25,015 nucleotides of DNA from Chloroflexota bacterium. Its GTDB lineage: Bacteria; Chloroflexota; Anaerolineae; B4-G1. Below are positions 7,448-18,700 of this stretch, one piece after another. The position numbers and the translations under genes were made by a program. The notes under the pieces are model-generated. The model saw only the letters and a program-made list of their open reading frames with translations. It was not told the DNA's origin and did no database searches. The number at the start of each line of letters is the position of its first letter. Positions within the stretch are counted from its first letter, which is position 1. Where the stretch lies: assembly GCA_024232355.1 (NCBI GenBank), contig JAAEPW010001321.1, positions 1 through 25,015 of the forward strand. The letters are read 5' to 3'.

Positions 7448-8367
7448 TGAACACCAAAATCCGATTGATCTTGATCGTAGCCCTACTTGGCATAAGCGCC
7501 GTGGTGCTGGCAGTGATATTTATGCAGCGCGGAGGAACACCCGCGCCTGCGACAACCCCGTCGCTGGCAACGGAACCCAGCGGCACGACAGACATAGCCG
7601 CCGCGCCAGGTGCAACGGCCCCGCCGGACGAGACAGCAGCGCCAGCCACACCAGAGGCAACGGCAGCGACCACGTCACCACCGGATGGTGCGACTATTGA
7701 GCCTGGTGCACCAGTGGCTACACCCGAGCCCACGCCAGCATTGAGGGCAGAGGAGTTGCTGGCGCGCGAACTGATACAACCAAGAGGTCAAGTTACATTT
7801 TCAGATGATGAGTGCAGTAGAATTCTTGAAACTGAATCGTCGTGTAGCGTGATCAAATCCGCGGCGCCCATCATACGTCCAGAGTGGGAAGAACTGTTTC
7901 CTCAAACGAACTTCTTTCTCGTAAAGACCAATTTGCATAGTTATGACGAGTTTGCTGGACAGCCCAAATGGCTCATCGTTGAGTATGATGGACAGCACTA
8001 TACTTCCGAGACCTTTGACCGCCTGCTGAAGGCCAATGGTGTCACCATCACCGACGAGAACCGCGAACTGGTCGCCAAGGCATTCGCACTGATGACCATT
8101 CCTGATTATCTTGAGGAAGAGGTTATTTTCACTGAGTGGGAAGTGGGCGAGTGGGATTCTGGGTTATTCATGTATACCAACTATTTAAAAGCCTGGACGA
8201 AAATTCAGGGTTTGGAGATTTTGTGGTGGTTTGCATTCAATGATAACCGGTTAAAAGCTGCTACGAGATTTAGGGTTGTTGAGTCTCATATTGGGGACTA
8301 CATTGACGTGTCCCCTTTTGACTTGCCTCTTCCTTTAACCCAACACTACTATTTCCGTGGAGAATAA
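7447..8367 (+). CDS. Family A surface protein, copy 2 (A2), most divergent
   Basis: A 306-residue paralogue of A1. The first ~75 residues (membrane helix and proximal stalk) and the core FDRLLKANGVTITDENREL are almost identical to A1 and A3. The distal stalk, the first half of the globular domain and the C-terminus are clearly different: C123 and C133 are kept, but the A1/A3 GGYRPDSTEPY region is replaced by an unrelated-looking segment, and the end reads GDYIDVSPFDLPLP. The ATG at 7447 overlaps the B1 stop and has AGGAGA upstream. It ends 3 nt before B2, with GGAG again placed in the terminal FRGE codons. Function unknown. Confidence 0.85.
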   Translation: MNTKIRLILIVALLGISAVVLAVIFMQRGGTPAPATTPSLATEPSGTTDIAAAPGATAPPDETAAPATPEATAATTSPPDGATIEPGAPVATPEPTPALRAEELLARELIQPRGQVTFSDDECSRILETESSCSVIKSAAPIIRPEWEELFPQTNFFLVKTNLHSYDEFAGQPKWLIVEYDGQHYTSETFDRLLKANGVTITDENRELVAKAFALMTIPDYLEEEVIFTEWEVGEWDSGLFMYTNYLKAWTKIQGLEILWWFAFNDNRLKAATRFRVVESHIGDYIDVSPFDLPLPLTQHYYFRGE

Positions 8368-8370
8368 CCA

Positions 8371-8772
8371 ATGAAAACAAAACAAGTGAAATCGCTCGTA
8401 GTAAGCTGTGTTCTGGCACTGATACTGTTGCTTTTGGCAATTCAGTTTGTTTCAGCCAGCGCGAGTCCAAGCAGGACAGAGCAACCGGTTGCCGTTGTTC
8501 CTCCTTCATCCTCGGCAGAGTCGGGGCAGGCAACACCTTTGCAGCAGCCTGGCGGCTTGACCGCTACTTTGAAGGTAGCGTCTGGGGCGGATATTGTTTT
8601 CATAACACAAAACGATCGAACAGTAAACAATGTCCCGCCGCAAACGTTCGACATACCTCACCTCATACTCTACGAGGATGGTGCCTTGACCCATAAGGTC
8701 TCTTACGCGCTGATTGTGACCGCAAACTCAGTGCTCTCATTTTCTTCATTGAATTCAGTAACACGAAAATAG
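8371..8772 (+). CDS. Family B leader-domain protein, copy 2 (B2, short form)
   Basis: A 133-residue predicted secreted protein with the same signal peptide and [11 protein letters not shown] motif as B1 and the giant. The central segment (about 75-95) is different again, and PHLILYEDG is retained while TPEVSR has become THKVSY. It ends with the shared junction tail NSVLSFSSLNSV and then a TAG 11 nt before the A3 ATG. Many differences from B1 and B3 in the signal region are third-position changes, suggesting the short forms have been under selection as proteins. B2 is the most divergent B and sits next to the most divergent A. Confidence 0.8.
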   Translation: MKTKQVKSLVVSCVLALILLLLAIQFVSASASPSRTEQPVAVVPPSSSAESGQATPLQQPGGLTATLKVASGADIVFITQNDRTVNNVPPQTFDIPHLILYEDGALTHKVSYALIVTANSVLSFSSLNSVTRK

Positions 8773-8783
8773 GAGATAGTGTG

Positions 8784-9713
8784 ATGAACACCAAAACCCG
8801 ATTGATCTTGATCGTAGCCCTACTTGGTATAAGCGCCGTGGTGCTGGCAGTGGTATTTATGCAGCGCGGAGGAACACCCACGCCTGCGACAACCCCGTCG
8901 CTGGCAACGGAACCCAGCGGCACGACAGACATAGCCGCCACGCTAGGTGCAACGGCCCCGCCGGACGAGACAGCACCGCCGACCACACCAGAGGCAACGG
9001 CAACGATCATACCACTGGACGGTACGACTATTGGGCCTGATGCTCAAGCAACTACACCTGCACCCACCCCAACGCCAACAGAAGGGGAAGAAGCTGCGGC
9101 AGCGGTGGGACAAGGATACACTGCCTATCGACCAACACAGACGGAGTGCGAACAGATTGTGGATGACGGACAAGTTGTGGCTTGCGTGTGGTTTGATTCT
9201 GCTCGGTTAATCGTGCGCTCAGAGTGGGAACAGTTGTTTCCTGATACGGACTTTTACGTACTTGGGTTGGGAGGTTATCGACCAGATTCGACTGAACCAT
9301 ATGACTCTCGTCGTAGACTCGTGGCCTGGCAGGACGACAAGCACTACACCGCCAAGACCTTTGACCGCTTGCTAAAGGCCAATGGTGTTACCATCACCGA
9401 CGAGAACCGCGAACTGGTCGCCAAGGCATTCGCACTGATGACCATTCCTGATTATCTTGAAGAGGAAGTTGTCCTCACTGAATGGGAAGAGGTCAATATG
9501 CAGCCAGCACTCCATAACTATAATTATTGTTTGGGACTTTGGACCAAGCTTCAAGGGCTAGAAATAAAATGGTGCTTTGTATTTGGGAACGAGCGTCTGA
9601 GAATAGCATCAGGACCCGCTGTTCAACAAGACGACGTTGGTGATTATATTGATGTGTCAGTCATAGAACTTCCTCCCCCCTCATTTGTTGATTATCAATT
9701 CAGAGGAGAATGA
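8784..9713 (+). CDS. Family A surface protein, copy 3 (A3)
   Basis: A 309-residue paralogue directly upstream of the giant gene. It has the same membrane helix (about 6-26), Pro/Thr stalk and globular domain. The distal stalk and first half of the domain match A1 closely (RPTQTECEQ, GGYRPDSTEPY), as does the C-terminus (GDYIDVSVIELPPP, FRGE). The segment after IPDYLEEE differs and contains two extra cysteines, in NYCLG and KWCFV. The ATG at 8784 has AGGAGA upstream; a GTG one codon earlier is also possible. The stop is 3 nt before the giant's ATG, so the two are likely co-translated. Function unknown. Confidence 0.85.
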   Translation: MNTKTRLILIVALLGISAVVLAVVFMQRGGTPTPATTPSLATEPSGTTDIAATLGATAPPDETAPPTTPEATATIIPLDGTTIGPDAQATTPAPTPTPTEGEEAAAAVGQGYTAYRPTQTECEQIVDDGQVVACVWFDSARLIVRSEWEQLFPDTDFYVLGLGGYRPDSTEPYDSRRRLVAWQDDKHYTAKTFDRLLKANGVTITDENRELVAKAFALMTIPDYLEEEVVLTEWEEVNMQPALHNYNYCLGLWTKLQGLEIKWCFVFGNERLRIASGPAVQQDDVGDYIDVSVIELPPPSFVDYQFRGE

Positions 9714-9716
9714 CCA

Positions 9717-12700
9717 ATGAAAACAAAACAAGTGAAATCGCTTGTAGTAAGCTGCGTGTTGGCACTGATACTGTTGCTTTTGACAATTCAGTTTGTTTCG
9801 GCCAGCGTGAGTCCAAGCAGGACAGAGCAACCAGTTGCCGTTGTTCCTCCTTCATCCTCGACAGAGTCCGGGCAGGCAGTACCTTTGCAGCAGCCTGGCG
9901 GCTTGACCGCCACTTTGCAGGCAGCATCCGAGTTGGAAGTGGATTTCTATCCAGGGAATGATGACAGAAACCCAGTTGTACATCTACCCTACCTCATACT
10001 GTACCAGAATGGGGATCTGACCCCTGAGGTCTCCCGTACGCTGTATATCACTGTGGAGAACGTAGAGGCGCCCCCAGGTATAGTGGTGAACGTCGAGATC
10101 ACAGTTAGCACTCAGCATTGTGATCCAGACGGAGGCGGATGTCTTGCCTTCGCACCACAAATCCCCGTCTGGCGCGAGGTTAAGCAACACCCCGCTAATG
10201 GCCCCGAGCCAGCGACCTCCTGGGAAAACATTATATTCTCTCGCACATTTACCACGAGCATCCTATACGCTGGCAACGTTGTCAGCACCCCCACCGATTA
10301 CTTCCAGGTGGGCGTCCGGGTGGACGGAGTGCCGGTCGGCGACTTTGATCCCAGGGAGTACGCCCTCCTGATGGAAAATCAAGTGAAGGGTTTCCTGGAC
10401 GCCGACAATGATTTCCTGGTACGCTACTACGACATGGCCCCCTTTGGCCACAAAACAAGGTGGGGAGGTCCCCCTGCTGGAACAAACTGGTTGCTCAGAG
10501 AAGACGTCATGGACTACATCCAGAATGATTTTACCAATCTGTTGACAAAAACTTTCGAGACAGAGATAGGCTGGGGATTGCCTGGTGGTCTGGACCCACG
10601 CTGGGGGTCCAAAGATACTACAAACTTCTTGAACGTGGACATCAATGATTCTGGCACTTACTTTCACGGTAGAGCAGGAAATAACTCGTCTATGCACTTA
10701 ACCTCCTATCCAAGATCATGGGATGGTTATACGAGCCTGTCTGCCATGATCGAATCCTCTTTGTCCCACGAGATGTTTCACAATATGCAAGATAGTGTAA
10801 TGTATACAGTGATAAATGACGATACCTGGTTCTGGAATCCCATCGGCGAGGGGACCGCTGTTTTGGCATCAGTACTTATATCGCCCACTGCACAATTTAC
10901 TACTGCTCCTCTCCGGCAGTATTCTCATTTTACTGGGAGGTACTTGAACGAGTTTCTAAATTATACTTATAATTCTTCGTACAAAGTATTGCCTGATAAG
11001 ATTTTTAACTACAGCACTGCCCTGTATTGGCGTTTTCTGTATGAACAGTGTGGAGGCCTCGACGCCGGGGGGGAGAATCCAACAGAAGGGATGAAAGTGA
11101 TATGGCGCGCTTTGGAAGAAATGTACCCCAAAGCCGATGACGACCCTGATCCCGTTGCTAATCCCAGCGTTGTTGACGGTATGGAAGCGTTGATGAATGA
11201 AGCATTGACAGAGTGCTCCGCTTTTAGTACATATACAGAAAGCCTCACTACCTTTGCCAGTGCCAACTATGCGCTTCTCATAGAAAATGGCAGATGTGCT
11301 GGGGTGCCAGACATTTCTCAGGGATGCTTTTATCATGACCCAAACAACATGTATAGCAATCCAATAAGCACTGAAATTGATTATACAGGAAATCTCATAA
11401 ACCGTGGTTATGCCATAACTAGCAGCTTTGGTATGGACTTTGTTAACATAAAGCTGGATCCAAGCACCGACAATCAAACGATGACGCTCTCGTTCAGTGA
11501 CCCAATGGGTGCGGATGAGTTTCACGTACAATTGTGGAAACTACTGGATGATCCTGCACGAGTAAGAAAACCACAACGGATTCCAAATGACAACACTCCT
11601 ACTCAAGTCCTCACAATGACGAACCCAGATGGGGATTTGATCTATACCGTCCCAGCGATCAGTACTACCGTTTTCAACAGAATAGGCTTGATCATCACAC
11701 GAATTGACGCTGACGAAGCAATAGACGGAACTGGTTTCTATTTCATTGCCTTGGACCCGAACGCCGACAGCGATGGCGACGGCATTCCTGATAGCGTCGA
11801 ACAGCGTTTTGGCATCGAGGACGCAGATGATGACGGCGATCCCAACTATCTTGATCTGGACAGCGACGGAGACACCATCTCGGACACCATCGAGGCTGGC
11901 CTCAATCTGCTGAACCCGGTAGATACGGACAGCCTGATAACGGCCACTACCTTTATCACTCCTTCCGACAAGATTCCTGACTTTCTAGACCTTGACAGCG
12001 ATGAAGACACCATCTCGGACACTATTGAGGCTGGCGACGACGATCTAGGCACGGAGCCTGACAACACCGATGGTGATACCCGCGATGGGTTGCCCAATTA
12101 TGACTATCGCGACTTTGATAGTGACAACGACACTATTCTCGATCTGCACGAGGCTGGCGATGATCCAAACACTATCCCCATAGATACAGACTTGGCTCTG
12201 ATATCCGACAAGATACCCGACTATTTGGACGACGACAGCGATGACGACACAATTCCAGATCGCATCGAGGCTGTCGACAACGATTTGCTGACGCCACCCT
12301 GGAACAGTGACACGGACAACATCCCTGACTTTCAAGACGAGGACAGCGATAACAACCTTCTACCAGACATAGTGGAAGTTGGGCCAGACCCTGAAGACCC
12401 AAGGAACACAGATGCAAATACAGAGATCATTATGGTCCCAGATTTTCGTGATTCCGACAACGACAATGACGGAATTCCCGATACTATTGAAATACTCCAA
12501 TTGTATCCCAATGGCTTTGAGTTAGACAGCGACGGCGATTACATTCCCGACCACCTGGAACTCGATAGCGACGACGACACAATTCCAGATCACACTGAGG
12601 CGGGCGCTGACCCATTGAACCCCGTCAATCACGACGACGACGATTTACCCGACTACCGCGACCTCGACAGTGATGCCGACTATATCTACGACGAATACGA

Positions 12701-15700
12701 AGCCACGTGTTCAGTAAGTATCACTGGCACCGTTGTAGGCACCGGCTTTCCATGCAACAGCGATGCTACCAACGTGCTTTCCCCGACCCTGGTCGTGACT
12801 GATACGATACCTGACTATATTGACATCGACAGCGACGGCGACGGTGTGTTGGATAGCATTGAGGCCGGGGATGACTATTTGGTAACAGTTCCCCGCGACA
12901 GTAACAACGACGATGTTCCTGATTTTCGTGACCCTGTTATACGCTACATCGCATCGCCCTCAATGTGGGATATGAGGTGGTGCATACCGTTCCGGACTGT
13001 TCCATGGGGCTTTGACATGGGTGTAGCGTGTGGTCTCGAGATCATCCGCCACACGCTGGAGAACGCCGGCATCGACGTGGGCGACGACCCACCCGTGCCC
13101 GGTATGCTCTTTTCCACCACTCCCTTCCCCACACTGCCGGCCGGTAGCGCACAAAGCGTGATCGCTGCCTCCGCCACTCACACCACCACGTCCATCGGCG
13201 CATCGTTCACTACATCCCATACCATCCTCGCCGGTGATCTCCAGGCCACGTGGAACACCGATGCCTGGGCCGGCGCCCAGTTCATATCTCTCACCGTTCC
13301 TTGGGCGCACCTCTATGACGAAAGCAATACTCTCGTCGCCACGGGTACAGTGGAAGCACGACCTATCATTTTCTCCGATGGAGAAAAATCGTCGGCTATC
13401 GCACTGGCAATGGGCGATGCCCTCACGTACACCGTCGAGGGCACCGGTTCCGCTGCCTTTTACGCTCCCGCCATCGATGGCCTGGGCGTGGGCGGCCAAT
13501 GGTTTGCCCACACCGCCCAGGTACAGTCCGTTGTCACCTACGGCGTCGGCTTGCAAGGAGCCGTCGTTATTGTGGGTGGTCAGGAATACACCGGTACCTT
13601 TGTTCTCGTTACTACCGATACCGTCACGTTGGAAGGCCGAGGCCACACCCTCACCCCCAACTTTGCCGACCACGTGCTCATCGAGGCGGAATCTGCAAAT
13701 CTGCAGATCGCTGGATCTGCGGATCAGCAGGTCGCTTATTCCGGCTACACTGGTCCCATCACTATCACTGAACACACGACCGAATTGGATCGTGTAGAAC
13801 TGAACGGCCCGGCTGCTCGCGATCTCTCGCTGGCGCTGGTCCCTGCCGAGAGCAGCATCACGCCTGTGGAGACCGCCTCCTTCCAGGCCGATATCCACTC
13901 CAACCAGGATGACACCTACACCCTCACCGTCGCGCCCCCCATGGGCTGGCAAGCACAAGTAGACGCCAACGGCCACATCACCATCACCCCGGCCCTCGAT
14001 GCCGCCCCTGGCACCTACCATGTTCACGTCGCGGCTCAATCCCAATCGGTCAATCCTGCCCATCCGCTGTTCTCCACCGCCATTCACCAGGTCACCATCC
14101 TGCCCTGGCAGGGACTCAAACTATCCGTCGTCCCCGACCCGGTGACCACCGTCCCGATGGGGCCAATCGATTCTGACTCCGAACTCGGAGACATCAACAA
14201 CGGCCAGGTCCAGGTGCCCGATGCAGCCTACGTTGCCACCATCACCAACACCTCCTCCACCGGCCACACATTCGACGTGCAAGTGATTCCTGACGGCTTC
14301 CCGGTGGAGTGGATCATGCTCGGCGGCGCGGGCCGTTTGCCCACCACCACCGTCACCCTGCCTGCGGGCGGAACCGGCAACCTGGGCGTCTACGTCTCGC
14401 CCGTCGGATTGGAGACGCTGCCTCCGATCGGTACCGAGTATCCCTTCACCATCCACGCCACGGCAGCGGACGACCCCGCGCTCACTCAGAGCGCTCCAGA
14501 GACGTTCGTCATGCCACCCATCCCGTTTGCCCAAGTCTCGGCTCAACCTGACCTCGTCTATGCCACCCCCGGCCTCACCACCACCTTTGAGGCTGGCGTG
14601 CGCAACGTCGGCAACGTCTCTGACACCTTTGAACTTGAAGTTACCCTGTCGAGCGTCGATTACCAATCAGCCGTCATCAACGATCAACCGGTGATCCTGC
14701 CGGGTGAAACGGATGTTATGCCGGTCGAGCTTCTCATCACCGATGGTGAGATCGGCCGCAATTACCACGCCAGGGTGGGCACTTGGTGCGGCCCATACAA
14801 ACCCTCGGCCCACGTGACCGTGCGCTTGGTTAGCCCGTGCGTGTTCGAGATCTACCAAGCCGCCCGCGCGGCCACGCAACTGGACGATGCACAGTTGCGC
14901 CAGGCTCTGGACAACCTGGCCTTCCAACTCGAGCGCTGGGAGCAAGACCCCGGCAACACCGCCCTACGCGATCGCACCGTCGCCGCGCTGGAAGACGTCA
15001 TCACCCGCGTGCAAGCGCGCTACCCCCTGGCGGGCACCGGCGACCTGGAGACCCTGACCGCAGCGCCTACCATCGAAGGCTTTTGCGCCCCTATTTCCAA
15101 CTTGCAAAACACCCTGACCCGCATCGCCGAACGGAACGTCGCCGTGACGATCCAACCGGGCTTTGATGCTACCCTAGTGGGCCAACCCGTCACCTACACC
15201 TTGACCCTGGAAAACCAGGGAACCTTAACGACGACCTACGGGGCGAGTCTACAAGTTTGCGAGTCTGCAAGTCTGCAAGCGTGCGACTCGTTGGTGTCTG
15301 GTGTGCAATACACGATACCTGCGGGTGAGGCGTTGGCGATTCCTATCGTGGTCACGCCCACGGATTTGGGCTACTATACCCTCGCCGCCGACGTTCAGGC
15401 CGTTGAGGACAGCTTGATCCAGGCCCAGGCCACCGCCGGTCTCAACGTAGTGGACCGTTTCGTGCAGGTCGTGTCGGTGAGCGCCGATCCCGACTTTGTC
15501 GAACTCGGCCCCAATACCGTCGATCTGTACGCCCAGGTCGCCAACGTGGCCGGCATCGCCCAGGAAGGGCAGGCCTTGGTACACGTCATCTCGCCCGAGG
15601 GCGACCCCGTCTATACCAACACCCTGCCTGTTACCCTGGTCCCCGCCCTGCAGTTGCAGGGGCTTGACCTGGGCACCGCCTCCACCGATGGCTGGGGCGA

Positions 15701-18700
15701 GGGCGTCTATACCATCACCCTCGACATCGTGGACGAGGTCGGTGACCCCATTCTGGATGGTTCCGGTTACGGCCATCTGCTGGCGGGCACCGGGCTGAGG
15801 GTTGGCAACAGCGTGCAACCCGCGCTGGTCGTACCCGGCACGGTGACCGTCACCACCGCCATCGTCGCCGAGCGGACAGCGCCCCATACCGGGTCTGAGG
15901 GAGACGGGTCGAGTGAACTCTCCAACATCTACTCCTTTTACATGCCCGCCGCGTTGACGGCGAACACCGAAGACCCACGTGACCAACTCTTTTACGTCGT
16001 CGGCCTGCGCCCGGAGACGACCTACGTGGCGCAACGCTTTGACGAGGACACCATGACCTGGACTCACGTGCTGACCGACAGCGTGGTCATGGACCAGGTC
16101 AACGTCCACGTCACCGGCATCCTGCCGGATCAACTGTATCGCGTCCAGGCATCCCAACCTTTGCTGCTGGTGGTTACCTCCAACGAAGGCTCGTTGGTGC
16201 CCGCCGCTACCTCCGACCTCAAATTCCGGGGCCGCCGCTTTATCTTTGTCGGCAACTATGAGGGGGCCTACAACCGGTCGCGGGCCTCCGTCTTTGGCTT
16301 GGAAGACAGCACCACCGTCACGATGGAGGTACGCGCTTACCAGGACGACTGGACCACGCCCCTCGCCACACTGACCCATACCCTCAATGCCGACGAGTAC
16401 TGGTTCGAAGAGATCGCGACCGACAGGGACACGACGACCGTGATGCGGGTGACCGCCGACCGGGACGTGATCGTCTACCGCACCAGCAACGACAACGACG
16501 AGTTGGACACGGCGATGAGCGATAACGGCACTCCTTACGGCAAGGTCTTTTACTTTGCCCCGGTGCCGCACGCTTTCCACAACGTCATGCTGCTCTTTAA
16601 CACCGAGCCGCTCAGTGCCACCGTGCACATCTACGGCCTGGACACACCCTATACCACAACGGTGATCCTGGAGCCTTATGGCGCGCAGACCGTGGACCTG
16701 AAAAACCACCCGGCCGATTATTTCAAGATCGTCTCCGACCGCACCCTGAGCGTCATTGGCGGAGGCGTGTATCCCGGCCAGCTGCAGCCCGACAGCAGCA
16801 AAGCCGACGATGCCATCTGGGAGATACTGCCCACTCGTATGGGGGACCAGTACCTGTACCAGACCAACCTCCTCCACTCCCGTGGCCAGTCGATCGTCCG
16901 GGAGTACACCGAGTTCGACACCGGCCCTCTGCACGACGTAGAGATCGCCACTGCCATTTCGTTGGTCGACAAATCAACCGACCACCTGTGGTATACCAAC
17001 GGGCTCAACTATCTGGCCAGCCGGCCCTTTACCGTCACGCTGGAGGTGATCTCGCGCACCGTGCCTCCGGGCATCATCCGCCACGAGGAGAACCACGACG
17101 TCCATTACACCCCTGCTGCCTGGAACCGGACCGGCAACGACCGGATGAGTCGAGGCTACTATGCTCAATCCGACGCCGCCGGTGCCACTGCCAGTATGAG
17201 TTTCGAGGCCCCCTGGGTGGGCGTAGGCTTTTTCACCAATTCAGACGGTGGCCAGGCCGAGGTCTTTATAGACGGTGCCAGCTATGGAATAGTCGATACC
17301 TACAGCCGCATCGCCGACACGACGAGCGTCTACTACTCGGGTCTCTCCACTGGCACCCACACCATATCGATCACCGTGCTAGACACACAGAACGACTTTT
17401 CCAACGGCTACTATGTGCGGTTGGATTATTTCGACAGTTGGGACGGGACAGAAATGGCGGGAGGTACCTTTGAGGAAAGCGACGCCCGGGTGTATCTCAG
17501 CCCCAGGTGGCTGTATAGAACCAATTCCGCGGCCAGCGGCGGCACCTATTTCGATGCCGACGTCAGACATAGGCCATCCAGCGCCTGGTTCCCATTCACA
17601 GGGGATTCCATCACCTACCAGGGCATCGCCCACACAGGAGGCGGGCAGGTAGAGATATTCGTGGATGGCGTCAGCCAAGGGTTCTTTGATTTCCATAATT
17701 ATTCCTCCCACATTACCCGCACCTACACCTTTGAGGGGCTGGGGGTAGGCCCTCACATTCTGCAAGTGAGGGCCTATCGGAGTGTGGCCAGCGTGGATGC
17801 CTTTATCACCCCCGGCGTTCCCCCCACCCACGAGCCTCCGGTGCAGCAAGGCGTCGTGCGCTACGAGGAAGACGCCCCGATTCTGCGCTACAACGGCGCT
17901 CCCTTGCCGCAAACTATTAGATCCTGGAACGTCTTTGGCAAAGACCGTCTCAGTGCTGGTCATATGGCCGAGTCGAGAACGCCCGGCGATACGGTCAGCT
18001 TGAGCTTTAAAGGTCCCTGGGTGGGCGTGGGCTTTTTCACCGCTTCAAACGGTGGTCAGACCGAGGTCCGTATCGATGGTGCCAGTCAGGGAATCGTCGA
18101 TACCTACAGCCGCGTTGATGACGTGACGAGCGTCTACTATTCGGGTCTCTCCACCGGCACTCACACCATCTCGATCACCGTGTTGGATACAAAGAATGAC
18201 TTGTCCACCAATAATTATGTCCGGTTGGATTATTTCGACAGTTGGGATGGTACCCAGATGGCAGAAGGTGTCTTTGAGCAGGACGACACCCGTGTGTATC
18301 GTAGTACCAGATGGTTGCAGAGGACCAATTCCGTGGCCAGCGGGGGCACTTATTTCGATGCCGATGTTAGGTATAGGCCATCCAACGCCTGGTTCCCATT
18401 CACGGGTGACTCGGTCACCTATCAGGCCATTGCTAGTCAAGGGGGTGGGTGGGTAGAGATATTTGTGGATGACGCCAGCCAGGGATTCTTCGATCTCGAT
18501 ACCTTCTCCTCCTCCCACGTTACCCGCACCTACACCTTTGAGGGGTTGGGCGCAGGTCCGCACATCCTGCAGGTACAGGGCTACCGGGGCGTGGCCAGCG
18601 TGGATGCCTTTATCACCCCCGGTGTTCCTCCTACCCACGAGCCTCCGGTGCAGCAGGGCGTCGTACGCTACGAGGATGACGCCCCGGCTTTGCGCTACAA

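Larger units (their letters stand above)
6076..10047 (+). repeat. Three tandem copies of an A-B cassette, period 1,337 bp
   Basis: Units begin at TGAATTCAG at 6076, 7413 and 8750, giving two exact 1,337-bp periods although internal A and B lengths differ by 3 nt in compensating directions. Each unit carries the Shine-Dalgarno, a family A gene and the start of a family B gene. The third loses similarity near 10047, where B3 continues into the giant frame. Units 1 and 2 share a junction, GTGCTCTCATTTTCTTCATT, that joins the shortened B to the next A leader. Confidence 0.9.

Noticed and set aside
7037..8772. B1 and B2 as pseudogenes
   Set aside because: Not called pseudogenes: frames, signal peptides and ribosome-binding sites are intact, and many differences in the signal region are at third positions. 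The relic alternative is kept as a finding to be tested.
6110..9713. A-family proteins as lipoproteins
   Set aside because: The hydrophobic segment ends MQRGGT with no Cys, so there is no lipobox; a signal-anchor helix fits better.
12960..14087. Minus-strand 375-residue open frame
   Set aside because: Antisense to the continuous giant frame; Gly/Arg/Val-rich composition typical of the reverse of G+C-rich Thr/Ala codons, with no domain recognised.
15249..16934. Minus-strand 561-residue open frame
   Set aside because: Antisense to the giant frame. The plus strand shows ordered domains and no stop for 15.3 kb, while this translation looks low-information (Val/Gly/His-rich).
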